DNA from: Phytoactinopolyspora halotolerans
GTDB taxonomy: Bacteria > Actinomycetota > Actinomycetes > Jiangellales > Jiangellaceae
Assembly (NCBI RefSeq): GCF_010550675.1
Contig: NZ_JAAGOA010000034.1
Span: 1-64,000 of the forward strand
Reading direction: 5' to 3'
Length of the DNA: 64,000 nt
The translations under genes were made by a program, and so were the position numbers. Positions 7,568-16,463 of the stretch are shown here, in pieces (position 1 is the stretch's first letter; each line of letters begins with the position of its first letter). The notes beneath the pieces are model-generated. The model saw only the letters and a program-made list of their open reading frames with translations. It was not told where the DNA came from and searched no databases.

Positions 7568-8527
7568 ATGCGTACCCTGGCGTTCGGCGCCCTGGCCCTG
7601 CTTGTCCTGACGGCTTGCGGCGAAGATTCAGCAGAACAAGACGACATCGTCGCCCCGGCCGATTCGGTCGCCGTGTCCGAAGGGCAGGACGGCAGCGAAG
7701 AAGGCGAACGCATGGAGTCCGGCGGCGATATCGCACACCCACCGAACGTGGTGGTGCGAGCGGGCGACCAGAGCCTCAGTCTGCAGCCGTACGCGTTCTG
7801 CTGGGGCAACGGTTGCGCTGACGGCGCGCCACCCGAACCGCCCCCCGACATCGGTGAGCATGCCGCGTTGACCGTCGAGTTCCCGGAAGAGAACTGGGAG
7901 TTCTCGGCGAGCTTCCGCCGGGCGGACGACCCATGTGCCCGCACGCAGACCCTCGACCTGGAACGCCGCTCACCGACAACGTTCGAGCTGTCGCCGGCCG
8001 GCTTCGCCGACACGTATGTCGTGGATCTGTTCGGCCAAGGCGACACGGGTGACGTGGCGACGCAGTTCCGCTGGACGACGACCGCCGACGGTGCGCTGCC
8101 CGAGCCGTGGACACACCTCGCGATCCTGGCTGAGCACGACGGCGAAGTCGACAGCTACGGTGTCGAATTCGCCGTCGGCAACCTGGCGCGAAGCCCGGAA
8201 GAGGTAGCGGCCACGATCACGGTCACGGCCGCGGGCGGCGAGTCACTCAGCTTCGAACCGACTCGTAGCGACACGGGGCCGGCGGGGTGCGAAACGACGG
8301 AAGGGCTGCTGAGCTGGTACGGCCCCGAGCGACAGGGGCTCGAAGCCGCCGCGCTCGGCGATCCGCCGTTCACCTACACCGTGGAACTGCTGCTGGACGG
8401 TGAACGCTACGCGGGCACGGCGACGTGGCCGGACGACGAGATACCAGGCAACGAACCCGCCGTCTACCTGGAGTTCGAGCCGGCCCTGCCCGCTCTATCG
8501 ACGGACGACCGTCCAACGGGCGGTTGA
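7568..8527 (+). CDS. Secreted lipoprotein of unknown function
   Basis: 319 residues. The signal peptide MRTLAFGALALLVLTACGED has a clean lipobox (LTAC, Cys at 17), so the protein should be lipid-anchored on the outer face of the membrane. A short acidic linker is followed by beta-rich sequence without a family I recognise; four cysteines lie in mature parts (FCWGNGC, DDPCART, PAGCETT). It follows the sigma-factor pair on the same strand by 112 bases and may belong to that sigma factor's regulon. There is no catalytic signature. Confidence 0.8.
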   Translation: MRTLAFGALALLVLTACGEDSAEQDDIVAPADSVAVSEGQDGSEEGERMESGGDIAHPPNVVVRAGDQSLSLQPYAFCWGNGCADGAPPEPPPDIGEHAALTVEFPEENWEFSASFRRADDPCARTQTLDLERRSPTTFELSPAGFADTYVVDLFGQGDTGDVATQFRWTTTADGALPEPWTHLAILAEHDGEVDSYGVEFAVGNLARSPEEVAATITVTAAGGESLSFEPTRSDTGPAGCETTEGLLSWYGPERQGLEAAALGDPPFTYTVELLLDGERYAGTATWPDDEIPGNEPAVYLEFEPALPALSTDDRPTGG

Positions 8528-8546
8528 CCGACGAACACCAGGACAG

Positions 8547-8579
8547 CGAGAGGGCGACCGGTGCCTGGCCGCCCTCTCG
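8547..8579. terminator. Bidirectional hairpin terminator between convergent genes
   Basis: CGAGAGGGCG (8547-8556) pairs perfectly with CGCCCTCTCG (8570-8579) across a 13-base loop. It sits between the stops of the lipoprotein gene and the small exported protein gene, which converge. There is no U-tract, which is usual for actinomycete terminators. Confidence 0.7.
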
Positions 8580-8598
8580 CCGGCTGTGTCCGAGCAGC

Positions 8599-8976
8599 TT
8601 AGGCGCATGCGGCGATGGCGTCGTCCTCGGCTGCTTCGATCGCTGCGATGTCCAGATGGGAGATCGCCGGCGTCCCGCCGTCCGGCCCCTTCTTCAGGGT
8701 GCCTCCGGCCAGCACGGCCTTGGTGTGGATCAACGTGGACGTCGTGACCCCGGCCGCATCGGCCAGGACCTCGATGCCGGCCGGACACAGGCCGGTGAAC
8801 TGGAACGCCAGCTCTTCAAAGGTCGCCCAAGCGGGAGAGCTTGCGGAGCTCTCCTGGGCGCGTTCGTTGAGGTTCTCCCGGAAGCAGAAGTGTGCCGACG
8901 CCTGGCTCGCGGCGAGTCCCACGATCCCGACCGTCGCCACACTCGTGAGCAGCGCTCGACGCAGCGTTCTTCCCAT
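8599..8976 (-). CDS. Small exported protein of unknown function
   Basis: 125 residues. A twin-arginine-free signal peptide (MGRTLRRALLTSVATVGIVG, then LAASQASA) is followed by a probable cleavage after ASA and the mature start HFCFRENLNE. The mature part is about 97 residues with three cysteines, including one near the end (AACA). I recognise no family. The gene is alone, converging with the lipoprotein gene across a hairpin, and its ATG is preceded by a GGGGGG-rich stretch that could serve as a ribosome site. Confidence 0.7.
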   Translation of the reverse strand: MGRTLRRALLTSVATVGIVGLAASQASAHFCFRENLNERAQESSASSPAWATFEELAFQFTGLCPAGIEVLADAAGVTTSTLIHTKAVLAGGTLKKGPDGGTPAISHLDIAAIEAAEDDAIAACA

Positions 8977-9109
8977 GACGTACCCCCCCTACATGTGGCC
9001 GGCACCGTTGCCGGCCGATGGCGCATCTTAAAACGAAAGTGTTGATCAGGGAACCCCCTGCTCGCACGTCCTGCACACTGCGGGCTCGAGACCGCACGTA
9101 TATGGGGAC

Positions 9110-9742
9110 CTATCCGGGCTGCTGGGCCACGTCGACACGTTGCCGCGCCACGTCGTCCGGTCTGATCGTCTGGCCGTTCACGGTGCCTTCGACGGCCGCT
9201 TCGTACGATCTGGCGACCTCCACCGCTGGTATGCCGCGCGAACCGTCCTCGCCCATCGCCTGCAGCGTCTCTCGCACCCAGCCCGGGCTGACCACGTTGA
9301 GCCGAACGCCGCGCGGCATCTCCGCCGCGGCAGCCCACACGAAGCCTTCCAACCCGCTGTTGGTCAGCGCGGCGAACGAGCTACCAGGCATGGGATGATC
9401 GAAGGCACCGCTGGTCAACGTGATCGACCCGCGGTCGTTCACACGCTTCAGCGCCCGCCGCACCAGGTGTACCTGGCCGAGCAGCTTGTCCCGCAGGCCG
9501 ACCGTGAACGCGTCGTCATGCGGATGCTCGAGCGGCGTCAGCCGTCCGCTCGCGGCGCAGCACACTACCGCGTCGACGTTCCCGACCGACTCGAAAAGGG
9601 CGTCGATGCTGGCATGATCGGCCAGATCGACCCAGACTCGGCCGCGTCGTGAGGCACGGATGACGTCATGCCGCCTTCGCTCGAGGGCGCTCACGACGGC
9701 CGTGCCGATGGTTCCTGTAGCTCCGATGACGATGACTCTCAT
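9110..9742 (-). CDS. SDR family oxidoreductase (short form)
   Basis: 210 residues. It begins MRVIVIGATGTIGTAVVSAL, a nucleotide-binding motif at the very N-terminus. It continues with VDAVVCCAASGRL and a catalytic-type stretch in which the usual Tyr-x-x-x-Lys appears replaced (SSFAALTNSGLEGFVWAAAA). It ends with an SDR-type substrate loop (VSPGWVRETLQAMG). The short length and changed active site fit the group of small SDRs acting on unknown substrates or acting as sensors. It is divergent from an XRE regulator 163 bases away, which probably controls it. Confidence 0.8.
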   Translation of the reverse strand: MRVIVIGATGTIGTAVVSALERRRHDVIRASRRGRVWVDLADHASIDALFESVGNVDAVVCCAASGRLTPLEHPHDDAFTVGLRDKLLGQVHLVRRALKRVNDRGSITLTSGAFDHPMPGSSFAALTNSGLEGFVWAAAAEMPRGVRLNVVSPGWVRETLQAMGEDGSRGIPAVEVARSYEAAVEGTVNGQTIRPDDVARQRVDVAQQPG

Positions 9743-9799
9743 GCCATCCCAGCCTGCGTGTTCGCGAGCGAGCCGACCAGCCACGGCGACACGTACGCC

Positions 9800-9905
9800 C
9801 GGCACGTGTACACCTGCGGCGACCACGCATGCGAAGGGCACACCCGCGGTACGTATACCTGGCAGGTTCAGGCACGAACGACCCGTATCAGGCAGGCTGC
9901 ATGTC
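9800..9905. promoter_or_regulatory. Divergent promoter with repeated TACACCTG/TATACCTG elements
   Basis: Between the small SDR and the XRE gene, GTGTACACCTG (about 9806-9816) and CGTATACCTGG (about 9852-9862) repeat the same core. GGTA-CGTA-TACC at 9848-9859 is a short inverted repeat. These are plausible binding sites for the divergently encoded XRE regulator. The assignment rests on position and repetition only. Confidence 0.35.
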
Positions 9906-10835
9906 ATGAGACCTGTGGAGGCAGCCGAGACGGGTGCAGCCGCGGCAGAGCTCGGCGCGTTCCTGCGGTCGCGCCGTGGCCGCCTCACCCCGGAAGACGT
10001 GGGCCTGATCGACTACGGCGAGCGCCGCCGGGTACCCGGTTTGCGCCGCGAGGAACTCGCTCAGTTGGCCGGGGTCAGCGTCGGCTATTACACCCGCCTC
10101 GAACAGGGCGTGAGCACCAATGCCTCGGATACGGTGCTGGATGCGATCGCGCGAGCGCTGCGGCTCAACGACGACGAGCGAACGCATCTGCATCGACTTG
10201 CGCAGCAGAAGTCGAAGCCGCGTCGGCGCCGGCGGCCGGAACGGCTTCGGCCCGAGGTCGCACGGATGGTCGGGGCGTTGCATGATGCGCCGGCGCTCGT
10301 GCTCGGCCGTCGCCTCGACGTGCTCGCCTGGAACCGGATGGCGCACGCGCTCCTTGCCGGGCACCTCGACCCCGAGAGCCCCGAGCGCCCGGCCGATCGG
10401 CCCAACTGGGTACGGCTGTTCTTCCTCGATCCGCACGTTCGCGACCTTTTCGTGGACTGGCAGCGGAAGGCACGCAACACCGTCGCCGACCTGCGCGTCA
10501 TCGCCGGCCGGTATCCCGACGACGCGGAGCTTGCCGAGCTGGTCGGGGAGCTGACGATGAAGAGCGACGAGTTCGCGACCCTGTGGTCGGCTCACCCGGT
10601 GCAGCGCTGCGCCCACCACACGCAGACCTACCGGCACCCGACCGTCGGCGATCTGACGCTCGCCGACGAACTGCTGGAGTTTCCCGACGACGACGGCCAG
10701 CGTCTTGTCATCTTCCACGCTGAGCCGGGATCGCCGTCCGAGGCCGGACTCAAGCTACTCGGCACCGGCGTCGCCTCCGGCAACCCACGCGTTCCGGGCC
10801 GCACTGGGCAGGGCGCGGCGCGAACCGATACATAG
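9906..10835 (+). CDS. XRE-family regulator with MmyB-like ligand domain
   Basis: 309 residues from the ATG at 9906. The helix-turn-helix is RVPGLRREELAQLAGVSVGY followed by YTRLEQGVSTNAS. The C-terminal MmyB-like domain has VLAWNRMAHALLAGH, NWVRLFFLDPHVRDLFVDW and PDDAELAELVGEL. It is a second member of the same family as the gene at 2582-3430, and like it lies next to an SDR gene, here divergently. That recurring pairing suggests local control of a reductase. The far C-terminus (GRTGQGAARTDT) is not conserved and ends 15 bases from the next convergent gene. Confidence 0.9.
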   Translation: MRPVEAAETGAAAAELGAFLRSRRGRLTPEDVGLIDYGERRRVPGLRREELAQLAGVSVGYYTRLEQGVSTNASDTVLDAIARALRLNDDERTHLHRLAQQKSKPRRRRRPERLRPEVARMVGALHDAPALVLGRRLDVLAWNRMAHALLAGHLDPESPERPADRPNWVRLFFLDPHVRDLFVDWQRKARNTVADLRVIAGRYPDDAELAELVGELTMKSDEFATLWSAHPVQRCAHHTQTYRHPTVGDLTLADELLEFPDDDGQRLVIFHAEPGSPSEAGLKLLGTGVASGNPRVPGRTGQGAARTDT

Positions 10836-10850
10836 CGTCATACACACGCG

Positions 10851-11714
10851 TCAGACGGCGGCGCTGCGGCGTTCCAGGAAGACGGTGTCGCGCCACACGC
10901 CGTGGTGCTGCGCGATCCGGTCGCGCACGCCCAGAGTGCGATATCCGGCCGAGTGGTGCAGCGCGAGGCTCGCCCGGTTCTCCGGGAAGATCGAGGTCTG
11001 CAGCGTCCATAATCCGGCGTCGTCCGCAGCGACCACTTGGCGGCGGATCAGCGCCTTGCCGACGCCCTGCCCGCGGAAGCCGTCGCCGACGTAGACCGAG
11101 GTCTCAGCCACACCCGAGTAGCATTCCCGATCCGAGACCGGCGAGGCCGCGGCCCAGCCGGCCACCTGCCCGTCCACCTCGGCGACCCAGCGATGGCCCG
11201 GTATCCACTTCCCCTCCAGCGCGCGCCGCGACGGCACCTCGGTCTCGAAGGTCGCGTGACCGGTGGCGATCCCCTCGGCGTAGATCCGGCGCACCGCGGG
11301 CCAGTCGTCGTCGGTCAACGGTCGCACCGTCACGCCTGCCGGCACATCCTCCGGGCAGCACGGCCCGGACGTGAGTACCCCCATGACGACGTCGGCAGCG
11401 TGCGGCAACCCGGTGCAGCATGCCGTGTTGACCGAGACAAGCGTGGCCGTACCTTCCTTGCGCACGCGGACGAAGCCGACCTCGGCGAGCTTGCGCACAT
11501 GGTGTGAGCAGGTCGACTGGCTGATGCCCATCCGCTGAGTGAGCTCGCCGATCGTCATCCCGGCGCCCGAACCGGCCACGGCGTGCAGTAACCGGACGCG
11601 CATCGGTTCGGCCAGGCACGCGAACCATTCGGCATAGGTGGCGGCTTCCGCCTCGGGCAGCAGTGGAGCCTGCGCCGATGCGGTGCTCGCGGCTGGAACG
11701 GTCGTCGACGTCAT
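10851..11714 (-). CDS. ArsR-family repressor fused to a GNAT acetyltransferase
   Basis: 287 residues. Residues 20-110 are an ArsR/SmtB winged helix (ECF-free; LAEPMRVRLLHAVAG, then MGISQSTCSHHVRKLAEVGF) with paired cysteines TACCTG and GPCCPED that could bind arsenite. Residues 125-280 are a GNAT domain close to phosphinothricin/arsinothricin N-acetyltransferases (YVGDGFRGQGVGKALIRRQV acetyl-CoA loop; HHGVWRDTVFLER ending). Start at 11714 leaves the operator upstream; a start at 11747 would lie inside it. The fusion would let one protein sense and modify an organoarsenical or related compound, which is inference. Confidence 0.85.
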   Translation of the reverse strand: MTSTTVPAASTASAQAPLLPEAEAATYAEWFACLAEPMRVRLLHAVAGSGAGMTIGELTQRMGISQSTCSHHVRKLAEVGFVRVRKEGTATLVSVNTACCTGLPHAADVVMGVLTSGPCCPEDVPAGVTVRPLTDDDWPAVRRIYAEGIATGHATFETEVPSRRALEGKWIPGHRWVAEVDGQVAGWAAASPVSDRECYSGVAETSVYVGDGFRGQGVGKALIRRQVVAADDAGLWTLQTSIFPENRASLALHHSAGYRTLGVRDRIAQHHGVWRDTVFLERRSAAV

Positions 11715-11731
11715 GCTGACGAGGATAGTGC

Positions 11732-11781
11732 ATGTATCGATCCTCATCGATGGTTGACTTCATCGACGGGGATCGATACAT
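11732..11781. promoter_or_regulatory. ArsR-type operator, 21-base inverted repeat
   Basis: The left arm (11732-11752, beginning ATGTATCGATCC and ending CATCGATG) and the right arm (11761-11781, beginning CATCGACG and ending GGATCGATACAT) pair at 19 of 21 positions around an 8-base centre. It lies between the divergent ArsR-GNAT and flavoprotein genes. A further ATCGA-rich stretch follows to 11804. A symmetrical site in this place is the expected target of the ArsR domain. Confidence 0.8.
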
Positions 11782-11819
11782 TTCCTCCATCGACACCCAT
11801 CGATGAAAGGTTTCGCAGG

Positions 11820-13235
11820 ATGACTCCGTCCCTCCCCTCCTCCGCCCCGACGGCCGCAGCCGCCGTCGAAGCGACCGTCCACAGCGACGAGACGCTACCC
11901 GTGGTTGTGGTCGGTGCCGGCCCGATCGGACTCGCCGCGGCCGCGCATCTGCTCGAGCGCGGACTCGACCCGCTCGTCCTCGAGGCCGGCGACGAGGCCG
12001 GTGCCGCCGTCGCCCAATGGCATCACGTCCGGCTGTTCTCCCCCTGGTCCGAGCTGATCGACCCGGCCGCCGAAAGGCTGCTCAAGCCGACCGGGTGGCG
12101 CGCTCCCGACGCCGGCAGCTACCCGACCGGCACCGAGTGGGCGGACCAGTACCTGCGCCCGCTCGCCGCCGCCCTCGGCGACCGGGTACAGCTCGGCGCG
12201 CGCGTCGTGGGTGTGGCTCGCCGCGGTCGCGACCTGGTGGTCGACGCCGGCCGCGACAGCGAGCCGCTGACCGTGCACGTCGCCTCGGCCGACGGCGAGC
12301 AGCGGATCGTCGCCCGCGCCGTCGTCGACGCCTCCGGCACCTGGTCCCGGCCCAATCCGCTGGGCGGCGACGGCCTACCCGCCACCGGTGAACGCACGGC
12401 GGCCGAACGGATCGCCTACCGCATCCCGAACCTCGACGACGAGCCGGTCCGCGCACGATACGCCGGCAAACGTGTGGCCGTCGCAGGAAGCGGCCACTCC
12501 GCGCTGACGGCGCTGGTGGCGCTTGCCGCGATCGCCGAGGATCACCCCAGTACGGAGATTCTGTGGCTGCTGCGTCGCGGCACACCCGGCGACGTCTTCG
12601 GCGGCGGTGACGCGGACCAGCTCCCCGCCCGCGGCGCGCTGGGCCTGCGAGCCAAGGCCGCCGCGGAGGCGGGTCACGTCCGCACCGTCACGGGGTTCCG
12701 CACCGCAGCCGTATACCGAGAGGCGGACGGGCGCCTGGCGCTCGAGTCGTTCGACGGTCAACGCCTCGATCCGGTGGACGAGGTGGTGGTCCTCACCGGG
12801 TTCCGCCCGGACTTGAACTGGCTCTCCGAAGTCAGGCTTGACCTGGACCCGGTGCTGCAGGCGCCACGAGCGCTCGCTCCGCTGATCGACCCGAACGTGC
12901 ACTCGTGCGGCACTGTCTACCCGCACGGGGTGACCGAGCTCTCCCAGCCGGAGCCCGGCGTCTACCTGGTCGGCATGAAGAGCTACGGCCGAGCGCCGAC
13001 GTTCCTGGCGATGACCGGCTACGAGCAGGTCCGCTCCGTGGCCGCCGCGCTGGCCGGGGATCGCGAGGCCGCCGAGCGGGTCGAGCTGACGCTGCCGGAG
13101 ACCGGCGTCTGCGGCGGATCCGGCCTCTTCGACGAGGTCGGCGCCGAGGGGTCGGACGCGGGCTGCTGCGGCCCGGCCGGCCCGGTAGAGGTCACGCTCG
13201 GGACTCGACTCACCGTCGGCTCGAGCTCCTCGTAA
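11820..13235 (+). CDS. arsO: FAD-dependent oxidoreductase of the ars-associated flavoprotein type
   Basis: 471 residues. FAD motif VVVGAGPIGLAAAAHLLERG at about 26, a second nucleotide motif (VAVAGSGHSALTALVALAA) at about 222, and the monooxygenase-like end GVYLVGMKSYGRAPTFL. The C-terminus carries CGGSG and GCCGPAG, cysteines seen in flavoproteins next to arsR genes. Family members are proposed NADPH-flavin enzymes of arsenic operons. No arsenite pump, reductase or methylase lies nearby, so the full pathway, if any, is elsewhere or different. The symbol is tentative and given by context. Confidence 0.75.
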   Translation: MTPSLPSSAPTAAAAVEATVHSDETLPVVVVGAGPIGLAAAAHLLERGLDPLVLEAGDEAGAAVAQWHHVRLFSPWSELIDPAAERLLKPTGWRAPDAGSYPTGTEWADQYLRPLAAALGDRVQLGARVVGVARRGRDLVVDAGRDSEPLTVHVASADGEQRIVARAVVDASGTWSRPNPLGGDGLPATGERTAAERIAYRIPNLDDEPVRARYAGKRVAVAGSGHSALTALVALAAIAEDHPSTEILWLLRRGTPGDVFGGGDADQLPARGALGLRAKAAAEAGHVRTVTGFRTAAVYREADGRLALESFDGQRLDPVDEVVVLTGFRPDLNWLSEVRLDLDPVLQAPRALAPLIDPNVHSCGTVYPHGVTELSQPEPGVYLVGMKSYGRAPTFLAMTGYEQVRSVAAALAGDREAAERVELTLPETGVCGGSGLFDEVGAEGSDAGCCGPAGPVEVTLGTRLTVGSSSS

Positions 13236-13251
13236 GCGTTCCATGCAGCAT

Positions 13252-13285
13252 GGCGGGGCCATGCGACGCTTCGCGTGGCCTCGCC
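13252..13285. terminator. Hairpin between convergent flavoprotein and IclR genes
   Basis: GGCGGGGCCATGCG (13252-13265) pairs with CGCGTGGCCTCGCC (13272-13285) at 12 of 14 positions around a 6-base loop. It lies in the 93-base gap where the two genes converge, so it can stop transcription from both sides. Confidence 0.6.
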
Positions 13286-13328
13286 GTAGTGAGAGCGACC
13301 CTCGATCCTTGACAATGGCACCGGTGAA

Positions 13329-14087
13329 TCAGAGCCCCCAGTGCGTGAGCTCTTCGTCGACGCGGGCGGCGGCACCTGTCAACTCGGGAACGAGAGACTT
13401 GATGGCGCGGTGGGTAAGGCGTTGCGCGGGTGCCGCCACCGCGAGGGCGCCAACGGCGCGGTCGCCCGCGTGGACCGCGACCGCCACTGCGCGGACGCCC
13501 GGCTCCGTCTCCTCGAAGTTGAGGCCGTAACCACGGCGCCGGACGTCGCGCAACTCGCCGAGCAACGCATCCACGTCGACAGCGTCAGCCGCGGTCTCGA
13601 ACCGGGCGCGGACGTCGTCGTCGCTCATCTCGGCGAGCAACGCCTTTCCTCCCGACGTCCGTGCCGCGGGCAGCGACATCCCCGTGCGTGAACCGATGTG
13701 CAGCATCTGGGTGGATTCCACGGAGTCGATGAACCGTACCTGGGAGCCGGCGAGCACCGCGAGGTTGACCGTCTCCCGCACCCGCGCGGCGAGCGCGTTC
13801 ATGTGCGGCCGCGCAACCCAACGCAGCTGGGCATACCTGGCCGGCAACCCGGAGGCCCGCTCCGCGCCGGTCAGCACAGGCCCGAGACGGTAGCGGCGAT
13901 CGCCGCTCTGCTCCGCGAACCCCCGGTAGACGAGCATTGCCAGCAGCCTGTGGGCGGTCGACCGGGCCACACCGAGCGCGTCGGCGGCGTCGCGCACGCC
14001 CAGCTCCGACTCACGCAACAGCAGGATCAGCCGCAACGCGTTGTCGACGGAGGCCAACGGGTACGGCGGTCGCCCAGCATTCTTCAT
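13329..14087 (-). CDS. IclR-family regulator of the gentisate genes
   Basis: 252 residues. The winged helix lies at about 10-70 (ASVDNALRLILLLRESELGV, DAADALGVARSTAHRLLAML). The IclR effector domain follows (HMNALAARVRETVNLAVLAG, IDSVESTQMLHIGSRTGMSL, ARTSGGKALLAEMS). It is divergent from gentisate dioxygenase, as ring-cleavage regulators of this family usually are, and probably responds to gentisate or a precursor. ATG at 14087 is preferred over 14117, since the longer form would overlap a likely operator just upstream. Confidence 0.9.
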   Translation of the reverse strand: MKNAGRPPYPLASVDNALRLILLLRESELGVRDAADALGVARSTAHRLLAMLVYRGFAEQSGDRRYRLGPVLTGAERASGLPARYAQLRWVARPHMNALAARVRETVNLAVLAGSQVRFIDSVESTQMLHIGSRTGMSLPAARTSGGKALLAEMSDDDVRARFETAADAVDVDALLGELRDVRRRGYGLNFEETEPGVRAVAVAVHAGDRAVGALAVAAPAQRLTHRAIKSLVPELTGAAARVDEELTHWGL

Positions 14088-14088
14088 A

Positions 14089-14105
14089 GAAGAATTGTGT
14101 TCTTT
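14089..14105. promoter_or_regulatory. IclR-type operator candidate
   Basis: AAGAA-TTGTG-TTCTT (14090-14104) is a perfect 5-base inverted repeat within GAAGAATTGTGTTCTTT, directly upstream of the IclR start codon and in the divergent promoter of the gentisate operon. GAA-N-TTC symmetry is common in IclR-family sites. Confidence 0.45.
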
Positions 14106-14248
14106 TCTGCGACACATGGCTAGTAGCGTCGTCCGCGGACGGTGTTGCCGTGCCGGAGACGCGAAGACGACGCCGGCGGCTCACCGCACCACTCGGCGCG
14201 CCACGCGTAGAGCGCCTACCACCGCACGCTCAGCAGGGAGGTCAATCG

Positions 14249-15385
14249 ATGCCCAAGCTCGTGGACCAGGCGGACACCGCACCAGCCGACACACCGTACG
14301 CCGCGCACAACCAGCCCAAGGACACACCCGAGCTGCGCTCGCTGTACGACGCCTTCGACGCCGAACACCTCATTCCGCTGTGGAAGGAGATCGGCGATCT
14401 GATGCCGATGGAGCCGTCGTCGAGGGCTCACCCGCACCTGTGGCGATGGTCCACGATCCACCCGCTCGCCGCGAAGTCAGGCGACCTCGTCCCCGTCGGC
14501 CGGGGCGGCGAACGACGCGCGATCGCGCTGGCCAACCCGGGACTCGGCGGCCGCCCCTATGCCACGCCGACGCTCTGGGCGGCAATCCAGTACCTGGGCC
14601 CGCGAGAGACGGCGCCCGAGCACCGGCACACCCAGAACGCGTTCCGGTTCGTCGTCGAGGGCGAGGGCGTGTGGACCGTCGTCAACGGAGATCCCGTGGC
14701 GATGCGCCGCGGCGACTTTCTGCTCACGCCGGGGTGGAACTTCCACGGCCACCACAACGACACCGACTCCCCGATGGCCTGGATCGACGGCCTGGACATC
14801 CCGTTCGTGCACTACACCGATACTGCGTTCTTCGAATTCGGGCCGGACGAGGTCTCCACCCGCGAGACACCCGAGCGTTCCCGCGCCGAACGCCTCTGGT
14901 GTCATCCGGGCATGCGCCCCTTGAGCGCGCTGGAACCGATGCACAATTCCCCGATCCCGGCCTACCGGTGGGAGCACACCGACCGGGCGCTGAGCGAGCA
15001 GCTCGCCTTGGAGGACGAGGGTTACCCCGCGACGGTTGAGCCGGGCCACGCCGCCGTCCGCTACACGAACCCCACGACCGGCGGCGACGTGATGTCGACC
15101 ATCCGCGCCGAGTTCCACCGGGTCCGGGCCGGCCAGCAGACCGTGGGCCGCCGCGAAGTCGGATCGGCCGTGTTCCAGGTGTTCAGCGGTGAGGGCACGG
15201 TCACCCTGGGCGATGCCCAGCACCGTGTCGGCACCGGCGATCTGTTCGTCGTGCCGTCGTGGACCACCCTGTCCGTTCAGGCCGAGACCGACCTCGACCT
15301 GTTCCGTTTCGCCGACACTCCGATCTTCGAGCGGCTGCACCAGGATCGGGTCGAGGTCGACGCCCCGGACGGGGGGCTCTCGTGA
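14249..15385 (+). CDS. Gentisate 1,2-dioxygenase
   Basis: 378 residues, a bicupin. It would open the ring of gentisate with O2 and Fe(II) to give maleylpyruvate. The N-terminal cupin has the metal-binding run PEHRHTQNAFRFVVEGEG at about 119 and PGWNFHGHHND. The second cupin (VFQVFSGEGTVTLGD) lies near residue 315. The length suits the family. ATG 14249 has AGGGAGG eight bases upstream, so the longer open frame from 14150 is not used. The stop overlaps the next start (GTGA), coupling it to the hydrolase. Confidence 0.93.
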   Translation: MPKLVDQADTAPADTPYAAHNQPKDTPELRSLYDAFDAEHLIPLWKEIGDLMPMEPSSRAHPHLWRWSTIHPLAAKSGDLVPVGRGGERRAIALANPGLGGRPYATPTLWAAIQYLGPRETAPEHRHTQNAFRFVVEGEGVWTVVNGDPVAMRRGDFLLTPGWNFHGHHNDTDSPMAWIDGLDIPFVHYTDTAFFEFGPDEVSTRETPERSRAERLWCHPGMRPLSALEPMHNSPIPAYRWEHTDRALSEQLALEDEGYPATVEPGHAAVRYTNPTTGGDVMSTIRAEFHRVRAGQQTVGRREVGSAVFQVFSGEGTVTLGDAQHRVGTGDLFVVPSWTTLSVQAETDLDLFRFADTPIFERLHQDRVEVDAPDGGLS

Positions 15386-16320
15386 AGCTCGCCACCCTCA
15401 GGTTGCCGGGCCGCACGACGGCCGTCCGCATCGACGGTGACCACGGCACCGACCTCGGCGTTCCCGACGTCGGTGCGGTTCTGGGACGCCGTGACTGGCG
15501 ACGCTGGGCCGCCGGCGTCGCCGGTAAGCGACTCCCGCTTCCCGGTGCCGGCCATTCCGGTGCCGACGGAACCCTGGACGCCGCCGGCAACCGCCCTGTG
15601 GACAACGCCCACGAAGGTTCCGGCGCGTCGTCATACGCGCCTGTGGTGCTCCGCCCGGGAAAGATCATCTGTGTCGGGTTGAACTATGCCCCGCACATCC
15701 GCGAAATGGGCCGCGAGCTGCCCGAGTACCCGACGTTCTTCGCCAAGTATCCCGAGGCGCTGATCGGGGCGCACGACGACATCGAGCTGCCGCCCGAGGC
15801 GCCGGACGCCGTCGACTGGGAGGCCGAGCTCGCCGTCGTCGTCGGAAGCCGCCTGCGTCGTTCGAACGAGGGCGAGGCCGCCGCGGCGATCGCCGGCTAC
15901 TCGGTGCTGAACGATGTGACCATGCGTGACTGGCAGTACCGGACGCCGCAATGGCTGCAGGGCAAGACGTTCGAGGGCACGACGCCGTTCGGGCCGCTCA
16001 TGGTCACACCCGACGAACTGGGAGCATCGGGCGAAGCCGACCCGAAGCTTGCCGACGGCGTCGCACTGGACCTGTCCTGCGACGTGGACGGCGAGGTCAT
16101 GCAGCGTGCCAACACCCGAGATCTGGTCTTCTCGCCCGCGAGGCTGCTCGCCTACGCGTCGCAGATCCTGACGCTGAACCCGGGCGACGTCATCGCCACC
16201 GGTACGCCGGGCGGTGTCGGGCACGCCCGCGAGCCGAAGCGTTACCTCGCCACGGGTTCGACCGTCGTCACCCGCATCGGCGGCGTCGGCGAGCTTCGCA
16301 ACAGGGTGACGACCGCCTGA
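15382..16320 (+). CDS. Fumarylpyruvate hydrolase (FAH family)
   Basis: 312 residues from a GTG overlapping the dioxygenase stop. The FAH domain fills the C-terminal two thirds: KIICVGLNYAPHIREMG, then metal ligands in DWEAELAVVVG and the loop NDVTMRDWQ, and the end TGTPGGVGHAREP. In the gentisate pathway this enzyme splits fumarylpyruvate into fumarate and pyruvate. The N-terminal 85 residues form the small variable domain of the family. Context makes the substrate assignment firm. Confidence 0.92.
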   Translation: MKLATLRLPGRTTAVRIDGDHGTDLGVPDVGAVLGRRDWRRWAAGVAGKRLPLPGAGHSGADGTLDAAGNRPVDNAHEGSGASSYAPVVLRPGKIICVGLNYAPHIREMGRELPEYPTFFAKYPEALIGAHDDIELPPEAPDAVDWEAELAVVVGSRLRRSNEGEAAAAIAGYSVLNDVTMRDWQYRTPQWLQGKTFEGTTPFGPLMVTPDELGASGEADPKLADGVALDLSCDVDGEVMQRANTRDLVFSPARLLAYASQILTLNPGDVIATGTPGGVGHAREPKRYLATGSTVVTRIGGVGELRNRVTTA

Positions 16321-16463
16321 TCGTCGCCGAGCGGTGACTCCGGCCTTATCGCCGCGGTCCGGTGCGACGGACGGCCACGAGCACATCGACGCCCACAGGG
16401 CGTGCATACTGACCGGACGACATCACACGGATCGACACGCCCACACATGGACACGGGACGAAC

